Shown here one piece after another: positions 55,601 through 63,378 of a stretch of DNA of 64,000 nucleotides. Below the pieces are notes generated by a model. It made no database searches, was not told the origin of the DNA, and worked only from the letters and a program-made list of their open reading frames with translations. Both the position numbers and the translations under genes were made by a program. Within the stretch, counting starts at the first letter, position 1, and each line of letters starts with the position of its first letter. This stretch comes from Acetatifactor muris (GTDB lineage Bacteria; Bacillota; Clostridia; Lachnospirales; Lachnospiraceae): the NCBI RefSeq assembly GCF_024623325.1, contig NZ_JANJZD010000003.1, forward strand, positions 62,001 through 126,000, in the 5' to 3' direction.

Positions 55601-55686
55601 ATCTCCCCCAGCTGTGTATACAGATTCCGCCCAAAGGCTTCGTCCCATATCTTCAATCTCTCATCCCACTGTCGTCCGAGTTTCAT
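52633..55686 (-). CDS. GH38 alpha-mannosidase
   Basis: 1017 residues. Catalytic domain with zinc ligands in FGQSHLDLAWLWPLEETKRK (His253, Asp255) and the nucleophile Asp365 in AWMPDTFGFSGALPQ; the central and C-terminal beta domains follow (SYERDLYETCQHKYAVL-like segment, then GFALLNDCKYG). No signal peptide. Bacterial GH38 enzymes remove alpha-linked mannose from oligosaccharides in the cytoplasm. It lies 18 bases after the HAD-GH105 gene. Confidence 0.93.
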   Translation of the reverse strand: MKLGRQWDERLKIWDEAFGRNLYTQLGEIALSGFVTMEQLSLEQAMSREFRPFPRGRAWGRKWEYGWFRACVTMPEAAVGERILLHLGPGPEMLVYVNGREAGSIDSRHSMVELTARAVPGEHFEIYAECYAGHGVRQEGAGICRRGDEPVPEPPACQCKVESSHFGIHNAEMFAAYADYHTLYELWKVLPDSELRTVKIGEALQRFTCIADFEAEEPGRSESIREGRKLLRPLLEKRNGDTMPEFTVFGQSHLDLAWLWPLEETKRKAARTYSNQLALMERYPDYKFLLCCPTVLEYLKAYYPGLFRRVKEKVEEGRFLPDGAVYVESDTNLPGGESLIRQFVLGKRWFLENFGVDSRVAWMPDTFGFSGALPQIMKGCRVPYFATQKLLRCDPECQQFPYNVFWWEGIDGTRILSHIYKKNNAVFSSGALRERWEKDRNQKQEIDTFLFPFGYGDGGGGPTEMMVETAARCLDLEGVPRCTMESPAAFFDRLDGACVRNVYYGELYLAWHRGTYTAQAGIKRGVRRAEYALREAEYLAGLLRLAGGWDQEETSLQKLESLWNLLLVQEFHDVLPGTSIERVNREATEALEQVERESRELAEALLGRLAGGRALFNSLSWERRFGGLRLPACGYVRLREDSLQGGPGGCVKAAEHWMSEEVVFENDFYRARLDRQGRITSLISRAGGYEYAQEPLNQWKLYRDVNVDYDAWELGQMYEQAPEALSDSCTVRIEAYPDGSVTAVVKRQERYFTAEQRIRFRKDSARIDFETEIDWQERHRILKADFPTTVYTKEVLQEIQFGYIRRPTHKSRQYERDLYETCQHKYAVLTDGENGFALLNDCKYGLSARDSRLSLTLLRAPVMPDMTADRGVQRFTYSILPFYGPFVSGRVTEEAYECNVEVTASEFGGTVRPGDIGDIVGMASVEEETSFFRLEGGHVILETCKPAFDRKNGVVLRLYEAKGCAGETMLTVPDQVKRVFACNMLEEAGEELTPEDGRLRLRFRSFEIRTLLLEVSD

Positions 55687-55704
55687 GCATATCCCCCCTG
55701 CACC

Positions 55705-57327
55705 TTACAGTATCGTCCTGTACTCCATCAAAAACAGGATGGCCAGCGCCTGTCCGTAAGGCATGGGCTTCAGCTCAATTTCCTTGTAGAAATCCCTGGA
55801 AATCCGTCCCATAGGTGTTCCGTAAGAAACCTGATTCACCACGCCATCTTCCGATATGTAGTCCAGAATCGGTGCCGCCGCTTTCGCCGCCGTCTCCAGA
55901 CAGCTTCTGTCCGCCAGGCCGTCCTTCACCGCCTTCAGAATGCCGTAGGCAAAGCCGCAGGTGGCGCTGGCCTCCACGTAAGAATCCTCATCGTCCACCA
56001 GGGTATGCCACATGCCGTCCAAAGCCTGATACTTTTTCAGGCTCTCAATCTGCGCTCTCAATGTATTCGTCAGCATTCTTCTCACCGGCTCGCTGCAGTC
56101 CTGAATGGCCAGGAATTCCGGTATGGCCATGGTGATCCAGCAATTTCCCCTGCCCCAGAAGGCACCGGCAAAATTGTTCTTCTCTCTGAAGCTCCAGCCG
56201 TGATACCACAGCCCCGTAACTCTGTCACAGAGGTATTTGTCATGCAGCAGAAACTGGTACTCCGCCTCCGCCTTCATTTTCTCATCATTCAGAATCCGCC
56301 CCATATTTGCCAGGAAAAGCACCGTCATATAAAGGGTGTCATCCCACAGCTCCTGCTCATTGACGCTGTCCGAGGTCTTATGCTGGAATCCGCCTTCCTT
56401 TGTCCGCGGAAAGCTTTCCATAATCTCTTCCGCCGCCTGAATACAGGGCTGCAGATACTTCTCCTCCCCGGTGTACTCCGCCAGGAAGGACATGGTCAGG
56501 TAGGGCGCCGCCGTGTTCACATTCAGCGCCGGAAAGCCGATGGCTATCTGCCTGTCATAATATTTCTTCAGCGTATCCAGATATTTTTCCTTTTTCTCAT
56601 AGCAGAAAAGCTTCCAGAGGCCGAACAGTCCCACTCCCTGGGTCCACTCCCAGTACCGGTATCTGGCAATATCATCTCCCGCCAGATTGTGACTCTCCAT
56701 GTTCTTCAGGAAAGTATCGTCCGTCTCATACAGAATATGGGTAAAGGCATCCACCATTCTGTCAATCTTGTCATTCACACGCCGAAGCAATTCCTTTTTT
56801 TCCGTGCATTTTCCCTCCAGCACCCCGATAAGTTCCTTCAGCGCTTCCGGCGTCTTCACCGTATAGTCCGGCTGCCAGTCCGCCTCCTCCACAGAATGAA
56901 AATATCTGGGGGACCAGTCCAGCCATACGGAAGTAATCCCATAACGGTTAGCTCCGGCCACATCTTTCTTCAGGTTGTTTCCAATCATAACAATGAATGG
57001 CTTATCAGCTTCCGTCAGCCCCATCTTCTCCATGGCGGTGTCAAACATGACCCTGGCCGGCTTCTGCTCTCCCACCACCTCGGAGACAATCCACTCCTCG
57101 AAGCAGTATCCCAGCCCGTTTTTCCTGTACACATTCCGGAAGGATTCCCACTCGCCGTCCGCCACAAGGGCGATACGGTAGCCCTCCTCCTTCAGCTGCC
57201 GAAGTACTTCCCCCGCCCCCGGGATAAACGCCGCTTCCGTGACAATCCCTCTGTCGTCGTAAATCTGCGTGCTCTCGTCAATAATGGTGTCTCCGCTGTC
57301 TGTAAATATGATCAGATTTTTATTCAT
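55705..57327 (-). CDS. HAD-like hydrolase fused to a GH105 unsaturated glycuronyl hydrolase
   Basis: 540 residues from the ATG after GGGCAGGAGACT. Residues 1-205 are a HAD phosphatase domain: IIFTDSGDTIID (nucleophile Asp10, with the second motif I Asp replaced by Gly and Asp13 instead), ALVADGEWE, KPARVMF and MIGNNLKKDVAGANRYG. Residues 215-540 are a GH105 (six-hairpin) domain with ELWDDTLYM (catalytic Asp), FWGRGNCW and EASATCGFAYGIL. GH105 hydrates and releases 4,5-unsaturated uronic acids from oligosaccharides. The fusion is single-frame and unusual. Confidence 0.88.
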   Translation of the reverse strand: MNKNLIIFTDSGDTIIDESTQIYDDRGIVTEAAFIPGAGEVLRQLKEEGYRIALVADGEWESFRNVYRKNGLGYCFEEWIVSEVVGEQKPARVMFDTAMEKMGLTEADKPFIVMIGNNLKKDVAGANRYGITSVWLDWSPRYFHSVEEADWQPDYTVKTPEALKELIGVLEGKCTEKKELLRRVNDKIDRMVDAFTHILYETDDTFLKNMESHNLAGDDIARYRYWEWTQGVGLFGLWKLFCYEKKEKYLDTLKKYYDRQIAIGFPALNVNTAAPYLTMSFLAEYTGEEKYLQPCIQAAEEIMESFPRTKEGGFQHKTSDSVNEQELWDDTLYMTVLFLANMGRILNDEKMKAEAEYQFLLHDKYLCDRVTGLWYHGWSFREKNNFAGAFWGRGNCWITMAIPEFLAIQDCSEPVRRMLTNTLRAQIESLKKYQALDGMWHTLVDDEDSYVEASATCGFAYGILKAVKDGLADRSCLETAAKAAAPILDYISEDGVVNQVSYGTPMGRISRDFYKEIELKPMPYGQALAILFLMEYRTIL

Positions 57328-57548
57328 AGTCTCCTGCCCTCCATTATGCTGCCACTGCCTCCATATTACCAGAGGCCGGCTTCCATTTCCACGCGTCTGT
57401 TGTTTTTTGGACGAATTATATTGCATTTTTTGCTATTATTTCATGGAAATCCTTTCTCCATTGTACAAGATTTGCGAAATCATCCTGTCGCATTTGTCCA
57501 TTTTGTATGAAGCATTCCATGTCCCCGCGCATTTTCCGCACAATCCTG

Positions 57549-58433
57549 CTATTTCCCGCCCTCCCGCCTGAATCTTGAGGGTGATGTCTGCAGGAATTTA
57601 TTGAACGCCCTGTTAAACTGAGAAAAGCTTTTAAATCCGCTCTGAAGTGCTATGTCCGTGATCGGTTCATCCGTAGAGAGCAGAAGCGTCTGGGCATTGC
57701 GCACCCGGGTCAGGGAAATGTAATCCGTCAGTGTGAACCCGGTAATCCGTTTGAACTGATGGGACAGATAATAGCTGCTGACATAGAATTCCTTTGACAG
57801 AGAAGCCAGAGACAGATCCTCCGTATAGCGATTATGTATACAGGCAGTTATGCTGTAAATTTTATTGGTGATATTGTCGAAATCCACCTGATCCTTGTAC
57901 GCATTTTTATCCCGGTACAGATAAATCAGACTTAGGAATTCCACAAATTTATGATGAATAGCCAGATTGGACAGTTCGTTAGGCGCCTGAGAAAGATAGT
58001 AAATATCGTTCAGCTTCTCGAAAATCGCCTTTTTATAACGTCCCTCAAAGCGGTAGATGGGAATTTCTCCGTCGAAGATACTGTAGATACTCTTCATGTA
58101 GGATTCCAGACCGGCCGGCAGAGACGGTATGGCAAAATTGATGATGAGGCGCTTATTTGGCGCACCCTCCGGATAGGCCGTCTTGTGCAGCAGAGAGGGA
58201 CGGATTGCCACAATGTCACAGCATCGCAGGTCGTGCCACGCCCCGTTGATCAGATGGCCCGCGTGCTCATCCAGAAAAATGCACAGCTCATAGAATTGAT
58301 GGAAATGCTGAAATTCCATATTAATCGTATAGGAACGCTCGTCCCAGTCAAAGAAATAGAAAAAAGGAGCTCCCTGCCTGTTGATTTCAATCATATATTT
58401 TTCTTCATAAATTACGGTATTGTCAATCAGCAT
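57549..58433 (-). CDS. AraC family transcriptional regulator
   Basis: 294 residues from the ATG seven bases after GGAGG (a longer frame to 58508 lacks a site). N-terminal cupin-like sensor domain (1-150; HFHQFYELCIFLDEHAG) and C-terminal double helix-turn-helix (about 195-294: LSLASLSKEFYVSSYYLSHQF, interrupted by FKRITG; ITDIALQSGFKSFSQFNRAF). Placed between the enzyme genes and the divergent importer, it probably activates both in response to the imported sugar. Confidence 0.92.
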   Translation of the reverse strand: MLIDNTVIYEEKYMIEINRQGAPFFYFFDWDERSYTINMEFQHFHQFYELCIFLDEHAGHLINGAWHDLRCCDIVAIRPSLLHKTAYPEGAPNKRLIINFAIPSLPAGLESYMKSIYSIFDGEIPIYRFEGRYKKAIFEKLNDIYYLSQAPNELSNLAIHHKFVEFLSLIYLYRDKNAYKDQVDFDNITNKIYSITACIHNRYTEDLSLASLSKEFYVSSYYLSHQFKRITGFTLTDYISLTRVRNAQTLLLSTDEPITDIALQSGFKSFSQFNRAFNKFLQTSPSRFRREGGK

Positions 58434-58824
58434 GTCTATACCTCCTGCGTTCCTTTCTCTCCGCATCATCTGCCTCCACAGGCGGCCAAATCCGCATTTT
58501 GCAGTCACACGGACAGAACATCTGCTGCAACGATATTCCTGACAGTCAGGAATATATCTTGCCTGTCTTGCTTTCTACGGAGCCTTCTAAAAGCTTTTAT
58601 CACATCAAATAAGCCAAAAATTAGTAAAAATGGCTAATTTGAATCTGCTATTTTTGTGTATATTGTGCAAATCACAAATAAATTATATAATAAAAAAGCA
58701 ATATTTGCAATATGTATATAAAAAAAGCAACAGATGCGTGGCAGGATTTTGCGTACTATTGTTATACTGAGTGATAGAAAGCGCTGACTTAATTGGCGTT
58801 CAAAATCATGAAGGAGGATGTTTT
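58434..58824. other. Divergent regulatory region, AT-rich, no gene seen
   Basis: The strongly AT-rich gap between the AraC gene and the importer contains repeats of GCAATATTTGC type near 58700 and an imperfect repeat GCCAAAAATTAGTAAAAATGGC-like (about 58612-58634), both possible AraC binding sites. No ORF with an RBS was found. Confidence 0.4.
58760..58790 (+). promoter_or_regulatory. Extended -10 promoter and possible CcpA (cre) site of the importer
   Basis: TGTTATACT is an extended -10 (58760-58768) with a poor -35, as expected of an activator-dependent promoter. AGAAAGCGCTGAC, just after the start, resembles half or more of a catabolite-response element (centre CG between A/T-rich arms). 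Confidence 0.4.
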
Positions 58825-60912
58825 ATGAAAAAAAGACTCATTGCTCTGCTTTTAGCAGGCACAATGACCCTGTCTCTGGCTGCATGCGGTGGTCCAAGCG
58901 AAGATCCGGGCAGTACGCCCAGTGATTCGTCGGAAAGTACCCAGCAGTCATCGACGGAAGAATCCACTCAGGAATCTTCCGCTCCCGAAGAAACTGCCCC
59001 CCCTGCTGATGTATCTGCTTTCAGCGAGTCCCCCGCTCTTACCGATCTGGTAAGCGCAGGAACTCTGCCCGCTCTGGAGGAACGTATTCCTGTGGAGAGC
59101 GACGTGTTTGTGGATACCACTGACGCAATCGGCAACACCCTGGAAATCGGTACATACGGCGGCGTGATCAATCTCGGCGGCGCAGGCGGCGGCTGGGGCC
59201 TGTCCAGACCTGTGCTGGAAGGTATCATTCGTTTCAATTCGGACGGCACCTATTATCCCAACGTCATCAAGAGCTACGAGCACAATGAAGACTACACCGT
59301 ATGGACTTTCAACCTCAGAGAGGGCATGAAGTGGTCCGACGGCGAGGATTTCAACGCCGACGATATCACCTTCTGGTATTACATGTGCCATCTGAATAAC
59401 TATGATACCAAGAAAAGCTGGGCTGCTCTGAAAGAGACCGTTGACGGCGAAGACGCATGGGCAAAGCTGGAGAAGGTCAACGATTATACTGTGACCTGGA
59501 CCTTTGTAAATCCCAAGTTCCCGGCGGACTTTATTGAGAACGGCGACTTCAAGTGGTGCTGGGCTCCCGAGCATTATCTGAACGATTTGATTCCGGATAC
59601 CGAGGAATTCCCCTATGTGGAAAATCCTTACTATGCGAAGACAGGTCTTGACGACGAGACAGTCCTCAAGAATGCACAGGCAAAGGGAATTGATGCGGCC
59701 ACGGTCAAGGATCTGGGCAAGCAGGTAGCCTACTACTTCTGGAACGAGGATGGTCTCCCCACTTTGAACTCCTATGTGCTGTCCACAAAAGAAGGCAACA
59801 ACTCCAAGGACGCACAACTGTGTATCATGGAACGCAACCCTTACTTCTGGAAGGTGGATGCCCAGGGCCAGCAGCTTCCTTACTGCGAGGAGATTCATTT
59901 CAATACCACCTCCGAGGATGGCCAGGATCAGCTGATGTTCCGTTCCGGCGAGCTTGATATCCTGGGTTCGGTACCCATGGAGGATATCGCTTCTTTGTTG
60001 GCAGACCTGGGCGACAAAGCGTACCTGCGCACTCTCGCCAGCACCAACTGGGGTTCCTATCTGCTGACCTTCAACTATACCTGCAAGGATGAGAACTATG
60101 CAAAACTGTTCGCTGATTCCAGATTCCGCCAGGCCATGTCCATCTGCGTGGACCGCGAACAGGTTTCCGGCCTTCTCACAGAAGGTTTCCTGGAGCCCGG
60201 ACAGTGCGCTCCTCAGGAAGGTAACTTCGGTTATGACGAGGAATGGATCAACAAATGGACAGAATACGATGTGGACAATGCAAAGAAGCTCCTGGAGGAG
60301 TGCGGCCTTGTAATGGGCAGCGACGGCTGCTATGATTTCGCTGACGGTACCGATTTTGTACTGACCATTTACACCTATACGGATCTGGGTATGGGCGACA
60401 CTGTATATCCGGTTCTGGAGCAGTATTTCAAAGCGGCTGGAATTAAGTGTGCCACAAAGGATTACGATGTATCTGCTTTCGATCAGGAGATCGACAACAA
60501 TGACTGGTATGCGGTTCTCGGACCTCACACCGCTATCGGCGGCGTTTCCCTGAAGTCCAGAGTACAGCCCTTCGTTCCCATCGCTCAGTCTGCCGAGTGG
60601 TACGGCGAATATGGTACCTACTATGACACAAACGGCGCCCAGGGCGTGAAGCCGGAAGGCGATATGGCCAAGCTGGTGGAGATCTATGAGAAATGGAAGG
60701 CTACTCCTGATTCTGCAGAGAGAGACAAATACACCCTGGAGATCTATGACCTCCACAAGGAAAATCTGTGGACCATCGCCTATCTGAAAGCAGGCGGCGA
60801 CTACAATATTGTAAGTTCCAAGATTCATAACTTCCCGGATCTTCTGGTATCTGACGACCTGTATCAGTATCAGAACATCGTTCACTACTGGACGCTGTTC
60901 AAGAGCGAATAA
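58825..60912 (+). CDS. ABC importer substrate-binding lipoprotein, family 5 (oligopeptide/oligosaccharide)
   Basis: 695 residues from the ATG after GAAGGAGG; an upstream Met at 58771 is excluded by this site. Signal peptide with lipobox LAAC (Cys21), then a Ser/Thr/Glu/Pro-rich linker (22-62) and the SBP_bac_5 fold (VWTFNLREGMKWSDGEDF near residue 160). Family 5 proteins bind peptides, but several Firmicutes and Thermotoga members carry oligosaccharides, and the enzyme neighbours favour a sugar here. Confidence 0.9.
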   Translation: MKKRLIALLLAGTMTLSLAACGGPSEDPGSTPSDSSESTQQSSTEESTQESSAPEETAPPADVSAFSESPALTDLVSAGTLPALEERIPVESDVFVDTTDAIGNTLEIGTYGGVINLGGAGGGWGLSRPVLEGIIRFNSDGTYYPNVIKSYEHNEDYTVWTFNLREGMKWSDGEDFNADDITFWYYMCHLNNYDTKKSWAALKETVDGEDAWAKLEKVNDYTVTWTFVNPKFPADFIENGDFKWCWAPEHYLNDLIPDTEEFPYVENPYYAKTGLDDETVLKNAQAKGIDAATVKDLGKQVAYYFWNEDGLPTLNSYVLSTKEGNNSKDAQLCIMERNPYFWKVDAQGQQLPYCEEIHFNTTSEDGQDQLMFRSGELDILGSVPMEDIASLLADLGDKAYLRTLASTNWGSYLLTFNYTCKDENYAKLFADSRFRQAMSICVDREQVSGLLTEGFLEPGQCAPQEGNFGYDEEWINKWTEYDVDNAKKLLEECGLVMGSDGCYDFADGTDFVLTIYTYTDLGMGDTVYPVLEQYFKAAGIKCATKDYDVSAFDQEIDNNDWYAVLGPHTAIGGVSLKSRVQPFVPIAQSAEWYGEYGTYYDTNGAQGVKPEGDMAKLVEIYEKWKATPDSAERDKYTLEIYDLHKENLWTIAYLKAGGDYNIVSSKIHNFPDLLVSDDLYQYQNIVHYWTLFKSE

Positions 60913-60968
60913 AATTTATTAAAAAAGCGACTCTTCGCAGCGCTTTGCGAAAGTCAGAACTGACTTCC

Positions 60969-61003
60969 GGAGGCGGGGAACCCGGTTCCCCGCCTCCGTT
61001 TTT
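60969..61003 (+). terminator. Strong hairpin between binding-protein and permease genes
   Basis: GGAGGCGGGGAACC and GGTTCCCCGCCTCC form a perfect 14-bp stem closed by a one-base loop centre, followed by GTTTTT. Partial termination or 3' end protection here would give more binding protein than permease. Confidence 0.8.
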
Positions 61004-61069
61004 AACACAGCACAGGAACCGCTTTGCGAATCCTGTACCCATAATCACATTTCAGAAAGGGAATTTCTC

Positions 61070-62200
61070 ATGGAAGAAAATGCGTACAAATCAAAAAGCA
61101 TGCATGAAGACCTCCCGAAGAAGACCCTGCGGGAATCCATAATCGATTTCTTCAAAAAAGATCTCGTTCAATACATTGTAAAACGTATTCTGATGTTTAT
61201 TCCCACGCTGCTTTTAATTTCCATCCTGGTTTTCTTCGTTATTCAGCTTCCTCCCGGAGACTATGTTTCCGCTCATATTGCCGCTCTGGCCACAGAAGGC
61301 GAAATTGTGGATGCGGACTATGCAGCGCAGCTCCGCGCGGATTACGGGTTGGATCTGCCCATTCATGAGCAGTATATCAAATGGATCAAGGATATTATCT
61401 GGACTCCTACAGACTCTACCTACTACCGTTTATACGGCTCTCATCATAACTGGAAATATTCCTTTGCCTATGGCAAAGATGTCTGGGACGTGGTGGATGA
61501 CCGTTTGGGACTGACAATCCTGGTCACAGCCATCATCATGATCTTCCAGTATGCGGTATCCCTCCCCATCGCAGTCTATGCATCTACCCATCAGTATTCC
61601 GTGGGGGATTATATTTCCTCCATCATTGGTTTTCTGGGGGCGGCCATACCCAATTTCATCCTGGCGATTGTGCTGATGTACCTGTCCTATAAGTGGACGG
61701 GGAATGCCAATGTGGGCCTGTTTTCCCAGGAAATGCTGCAGAACGGCGTCCACCTGTATAATTTCGGCGAATTCTTAAAGAGAATGATCATTCCCATCCT
61801 GGTCATCGGTACCAGCGGCACCTGCGGCATTATCCGTTCCGTGCGGGCCCAGATGCTGGATGAGGTGGGCAGACAGTACACTCTGACCGCAAGGGCAAAG
61901 GGTGTTCCGGAGCGCACCATCATCATGAAATATTGCTTCCGCGCAGCCATCAATCCTACCGTTTCCGGTCTGGGCGGTGTTCTCTCCAGCCTGTTCTCCG
62001 GTTCCACGGTGACTGCGATGGTGTTGAACATGCAGATTCAGGGCCCTGTGCTTTTGAAGGCACTCCAGGCGCAGGATATGTACCTTGCCGGGGCAATCGT
62101 TATGGTTCAGGCCGTTCTGGTTGTGGTCGGTATCCTCTTGTCCGATATCGCGCTGGCGTTCCTGGATCCCAGAATTCGTTATTCGGGAGGTGGCAGATGA
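61070..62200 (+). CDS. ABC importer permease, DppB/OppB type
   Basis: 376 residues with GAAAGGGA before the ATG. After a basic N-terminus the membrane domain begins at IVKRILMFIPTLLLISILVF; the EAA-like coupling loop is DEVGRQYTLTARAKGVPERT. About six helices and a long external loop (AHIAALATEGEIVDADYA) as in OppB. It forms the inner-membrane channel with the next gene, whose ATG overlaps its TGA. Confidence 0.92.
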   Translation: MEENAYKSKSMHEDLPKKTLRESIIDFFKKDLVQYIVKRILMFIPTLLLISILVFFVIQLPPGDYVSAHIAALATEGEIVDADYAAQLRADYGLDLPIHEQYIKWIKDIIWTPTDSTYYRLYGSHHNWKYSFAYGKDVWDVVDDRLGLTILVTAIIMIFQYAVSLPIAVYASTHQYSVGDYISSIIGFLGAAIPNFILAIVLMYLSYKWTGNANVGLFSQEMLQNGVHLYNFGEFLKRMIIPILVIGTSGTCGIIRSVRAQMLDEVGRQYTLTARAKGVPERTIIMKYCFRAAINPTVSGLGGVLSSLFSGSTVTAMVLNMQIQGPVLLKALQAQDMYLAGAIVMVQAVLVVVGILLSDIALAFLDPRIRYSGGGR

Positions 62201-63321
62201 TGTGGAAAAAGAAACAGAAGACAAACGACGATTATTATCTTGCCTCTCAGTGGACTCTGATGGGAAGGAAGTTAAAGAAGCATAAGCTTGCAAGGCTTTC
62301 CATGCTGATCCTGCTGATCCTGTATCTGGGCGCGTTGTTCGCGGATTTCCTTGCACCCTATTCTCTGGAGGAATTTGACGCCCTGTATAAGAACAGCTCT
62401 CCCACCAGTATCCACTTTATACACGAGGGAGAATTTGTAGGTCCTTTTGTCTACAAGCAGCAAAAGACCATCGACAAGACGGATTTCTCCGTTACCATCA
62501 CGGAGGATACCTCCGAATATTACAAGCTGAAATTTTTCGTACACGGCACAGAATATAAGATCCTGGGGCTGATTCCCTGCGACATTCATCTCTTCGGCGT
62601 AGACGAAGGCAGCAACGGCGGCACCGGGGCAAAGATCATGCTCTTCGGCACGGATACTCTGGGGCGGGATATCTTCTCCAGAGTCCTTCTGGGAAGCAGA
62701 ATCTCTCTGACCATCCCCTTTGCCAGTGCTATTATCAGCTTTTTCCTGGGCGTTACCATCGGTTCCATCTCAGGTTACTTCGGCGGAGCCGTAGACATTG
62801 CGATTCAGAGAGTCATCGAAGTAATCGGTGCCGTTCCTCAGATTCCTCTCTGGATGGCGCTCTCTGCTGCCATTCCTCCGGGAATATCAACTGTGAAGAT
62901 GTATTTTTACATCACTATCATTCTTTCCTTTATCAACTGGACCGGAATGGCCCGTGTGGTGCGCGGCAAATTCCTGTCCCTGAAAAATGAGGATTATGTA
63001 ATGGCGGCAAGGCTTTCCGGCGTTTCCACATGGAAAATAATCTGGAAGCATCTGGTTCCCGGTTTCATGAGTTATCTCATCGTTTCGATTACTCTGGGCA
63101 TTCCGGGCTCCATCGTTGGTGAGACCTCCATGTCCTATCTGGGACTGGGTATCAAGTCTCCCGCCACCAGCTGGGGTGTACTGCTTCAGGAGGCCAGCTC
63201 CGTCACCGACGTGGCAAGCAATCCCCACAAGCTGATTCCCATTCTGTTCGTAACCATTGCGGTTCTCGCCTTTAATTTCCTGGGTGACGGAATCCGCGAC
63301 GCTGCAGACCCTTATAAATAA
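62197..63321 (+). CDS. ABC importer permease, DppC/OppC type
   Basis: 374 residues from the ATG six bases after GGGAGG (overlapping the previous stop, ATGA). OppC_N-like start (LKKHKLARLSMLILLILYLG), an external insertion of about 80 residues (FDALYKNSSPTSIHFI...), then the permease core with the coupling loop LKNEDYVMAARLSGVSTWKI. It pairs with the preceding permease. Confidence 0.92.
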   Translation: MMWKKKQKTNDDYYLASQWTLMGRKLKKHKLARLSMLILLILYLGALFADFLAPYSLEEFDALYKNSSPTSIHFIHEGEFVGPFVYKQQKTIDKTDFSVTITEDTSEYYKLKFFVHGTEYKILGLIPCDIHLFGVDEGSNGGTGAKIMLFGTDTLGRDIFSRVLLGSRISLTIPFASAIISFFLGVTIGSISGYFGGAVDIAIQRVIEVIGAVPQIPLWMALSAAIPPGISTVKMYFYITIILSFINWTGMARVVRGKFLSLKNEDYVMAARLSGVSTWKIIWKHLVPGFMSYLIVSITLGIPGSIVGETSMSYLGLGIKSPATSWGVLLQEASSVTDVASNPHKLIPILFVTIAVLAFNFLGDGIRDAADPYK

Positions 63322-63378
63322 GACGCTGTCTGTTCTGTTGCATTTGAGTATGCAGACAGCGCGGAAATGGAGAAAACG

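Noticed and set aside
54928..57510. 860-codon plus-strand ORF opposite GH38 and HAD-GH105
   Set aside because: Antisense shadow crossing two real genes; low-complexity Arg/Leu/His-rich product.
58948..60885. 645-codon minus-strand ORF opposite the substrate-binding protein gene
   Set aside because: Antisense shadow of a strongly codon-biased gene; no RBS and no domain motifs, while the plus strand has a lipobox and SBP fold.
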